In this document: positions 59,550-64,000 of the stretch, in pieces | Position numbering within the stretch: the first letter of the stretch is position 1 | How the letters are laid out: every line of letters starts with the position of its first letter | Source of the DNA: an uncultured Candidatus Actinomarina sp. | GTDB lineage: Bacteria; Actinomycetota; Acidimicrobiia; Actinomarinales; Actinomarinaceae | Length of the DNA stretch: 64,000 nt | Assembly: GCA_902610815.1 (NCBI GenBank) | Contig: CACLXG010000001.1 | Coordinates: 202,775-266,774, forward strand | Reading direction: 5' to 3' | The notes under the pieces: model-generated | What the model saw: only the letters and a program-made list of their open reading frames with translations | Databases searched by the model: none | What the model was told of the DNA's origin: nothing | Made by a program: the position numbers and the translations under genes

Positions 59550-60718
59550 AATATTTACAGGACCGTGCGAGTGCAATAAGTCCAAAGGAAGACTTTGAAA
59601 ATTTATTAAATTCAAAAAAATCTTTGCGTATCAAGCTAGGAGTTGATCCGACAGCTCCTGATGTAACATTAGGGTGGTATGCCATTCTAAGAGCGTTAAG
59701 AAAATTTCAAGAGTATGGACATACTGCTGTTCTTATTTTAGGTGAGTTTACAGCTCAGGTGGGAGATCCTTCTGGCAAGTCAGAAACGAGATCAAAATTA
59801 GAATCAGACGAAATTAATAAGAATTCAAAAGGGGTACTACCAATTATTGAAAACATATTGCACAAGGAAAATCTCGAAATAGTATCTAACAATGATTGGC
59901 TATCAAAACTTACATCCTCTGATTTAGTTAGTCTATCTTCTTCAACTACATTAGCCCAGATGCTTGAGAGGGAAGATTTTTCATCTAGGTATAAAAACAA
60001 TTCACCAATATCGTTAATGGAATTCTTTTATCCACTTTTTCAAGGTTACGATTCAGTTGCGGTAAAAGCAGATATAGAGATTGGAGGGCATGATCAACTT
60101 TGGAATCTTATGCTCGGTAGAGAAGTTCAAAAATTTTATTCTATGAATCCACAAGTCGCGATGACCTTTCCTCTTCTAGTTGGTACTGATGGAAAAAAGA
60201 AAATGTCACAATCTTTAAATAACTATATTTCAATAACTGACACACCTGAAAATATTTATGGAAAAATTATGAGTATTCCTGATGAAATTATGTGGGAGTA
60301 CTTTACAATGCTCACTGATCTTGAATTAGCAGAAATCGATGAATTAAAAGAGTCAATTGATAAAGATAAAGAAAACCCTTTTGAAATAAAAAAAATACTT
60401 GGAAAATTTATAGTCACAGAAATATATGATGACAAATTAGCGGATACTGCTCGGAATTCTTTTGAAAATGTCACAATAAATAAAAATACACCAGATGAAA
60501 TAAACTCATACAAAGTTCCAGATGAAAAAACTTTACACTTACCCAAAGTACTCACTGAATTTGGCATTACAAAATCAAATTCTGAAGCGCGCAGGTTAAT
60601 AAATGCAGGTAGTTTTAAAATAGATGATCAAAAATTCACAAAACTAGATGTAGAAACTGATAAATTATTAAACAAAACACTTCAGTTAGGTAAAAGAACT
60701 TTTTTTAGATTTATTTAA
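59546..60718 (+). CDS. tyrS: Tyrosyl-tRNA synthetase
   Basis: 'LGVDPTAPDVTLGWYAILRALRKFQ', 'IGGHDQLWNLMLGREV', KMSKS-like 'KKKMSQSLNN', S4-like C-term. Start moved to ATG 59546. Confidence 0.96.
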   Translation: MKYLQDRASAISPKEDFENLLNSKKSLRIKLGVDPTAPDVTLGWYAILRALRKFQEYGHTAVLILGEFTAQVGDPSGKSETRSKLESDEINKNSKGVLPIIENILHKENLEIVSNNDWLSKLTSSDLVSLSSSTTLAQMLEREDFSSRYKNNSPISLMEFFYPLFQGYDSVAVKADIEIGGHDQLWNLMLGREVQKFYSMNPQVAMTFPLLVGTDGKKKMSQSLNNYISITDTPENIYGKIMSIPDEIMWEYFTMLTDLELAEIDELKESIDKDKENPFEIKKILGKFIVTEIYDDKLADTARNSFENVTINKNTPDEINSYKVPDEKTLHLPKVLTEFGITKSNSEARRLINAGSFKIDDQKFTKLDVETDKLLNKTLQLGKRTFFRFI

Positions 60719-60775
60719 TTTTCTTACACACTTAATCAGAGACCTGTTACTGTATATATTACAAAAAAAATTGGC

Positions 60776-60798
60776 TTTTTGACAACTGAGTAAAGTAT
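60776..60798 (+). other. 5' arm of pre-16S processing stem
   Basis: tttttgacaactgagtaaagtat is complementary at 21 of 23 positions to 62515-62537. Confidence 0.8.
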
Positions 60799-60808
60799 GA
60801 ACGCCGGT

Positions 60809-60841
60809 AGTGCAGATAGAAATATCTAGCACTCTTTTTTT
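60809..60841 (+). terminator. Terminator-like hairpin within the 16S leader
   Basis: AGTGC-AGATA-gaaa-TATCT-(A)-GCACT then C and T7. Confidence 0.75.
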
Positions 60842-60842
60842 G

Positions 60843-60896
60843 TCAACTTTTAATTAAGTTGATTCAACTTTTTTAGTTGAAATGGGTAAAACCCAT
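60843..60896 (+). promoter_or_regulatory. Three consecutive hairpins in the 16S leader
   Basis: TCAACTT/AAGTTGA (60843-60862), TTCAACT/AGTTGAA (60863-60881), ATGGGT/ACCCAT (60882-60896, shares A/T boundary). Confidence 0.65.
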
Positions 60897-60933
60897 GTTG
60901 ATTCTTTGGTCAGATTTAAATTATTCAAAGATT

Positions 60934-62460
<1,527 letters not shown>

Positions 62461-62514
62461 TAAGGAGCATAGAACTTCGGTTCTAAGGTCAATCGTCGGT
62501 TGTCTACAAGACTG

Positions 62515-62537
62515 ATACTTTACTCAGCTGTGAAAAA
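62515..62537 (+). other. 3' arm of pre-16S processing stem
   Basis: atactttactcagctgtgaaaaa pairs with 60776-60798. Confidence 0.8.
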
Positions 62538-62592
62538 GTCAAATTGGCTTTTTGAAAATTGTATAGCAAGCGCAATTGCAAAGTATTCATAT

Positions 62593-64000
<1,408 letters not shown>

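Noticed and set aside
60779-60784. TTGACA as -35 of the rrn promoter
   Set aside because: No -10 at suitable spacing, and the sequence is part of the long-range 16S processing stem, so it is probably transcribed.

Overview
This window comes from a low-GC, gene-dense bacterial genome. The gene order is typical of Actinobacteria: thrS-(x)-pgsA-PIM acyltransferase-GT4-pdxS-pdxT-yebC-...-yajC-secD-secF-relA-MBL-hisS-aspS-alaS-ruvX-mltG-efp-nusB-mIHF-gmk-rpoZ-coaBC-priA-def-fmt-rpe-ribD-ribE-ribBA-ribH-infC-rpmI-rplT-pheS-pheT-AAG-tyrS-16S-23S. Low GC and very tight packing suggest a streamlined marine actinobacterium, possibly Ca. Actinomarinales-like. That placement is inference and is untested. 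The first ~23 kb is mixed-strand metabolic and accessory content: aldo/keto reductase, YczE-like protein, MGMT, PAF-AH-like hydrolase, cytochrome b561, beta-lactamase-fold hydrolase, cold-shock protein, TauE/SafE, glpK, GH1, SDR, glycine cleavage operon with split gcvP, ALDH, two tandem DUF3048 proteins, LLM oxidoreductase, hotdog thioesterase and cyclophilin. The rest is an almost uninterrupted + strand housekeeping block ending in the start of an rrn operon. Observations most worth a second look: (1) a small PD-(D/E)XK, Holliday-junction-resolvase-like gene sits where ruvCAB would be expected; (2) PriA is a remnant without Walker A or zinc-finger cysteines; (3) infC probably starts with a non-canonical AUA codon behind an attenuator-like leader; (4) the rrn leader holds an intrinsic-terminator-like hairpin just inside the long-range 16S processing stem; (5) an ~80-nt RNA candidate with consensus promoter and terminator; (6) several short ORFs absent from the ORF track (26 and 39 aa membrane, 37 aa very basic, 52 aa lipoprotein). 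No CRISPR array, transposon, prophage or tRNA gene was recognised. No database searches were run; family calls rest on motif recognition.
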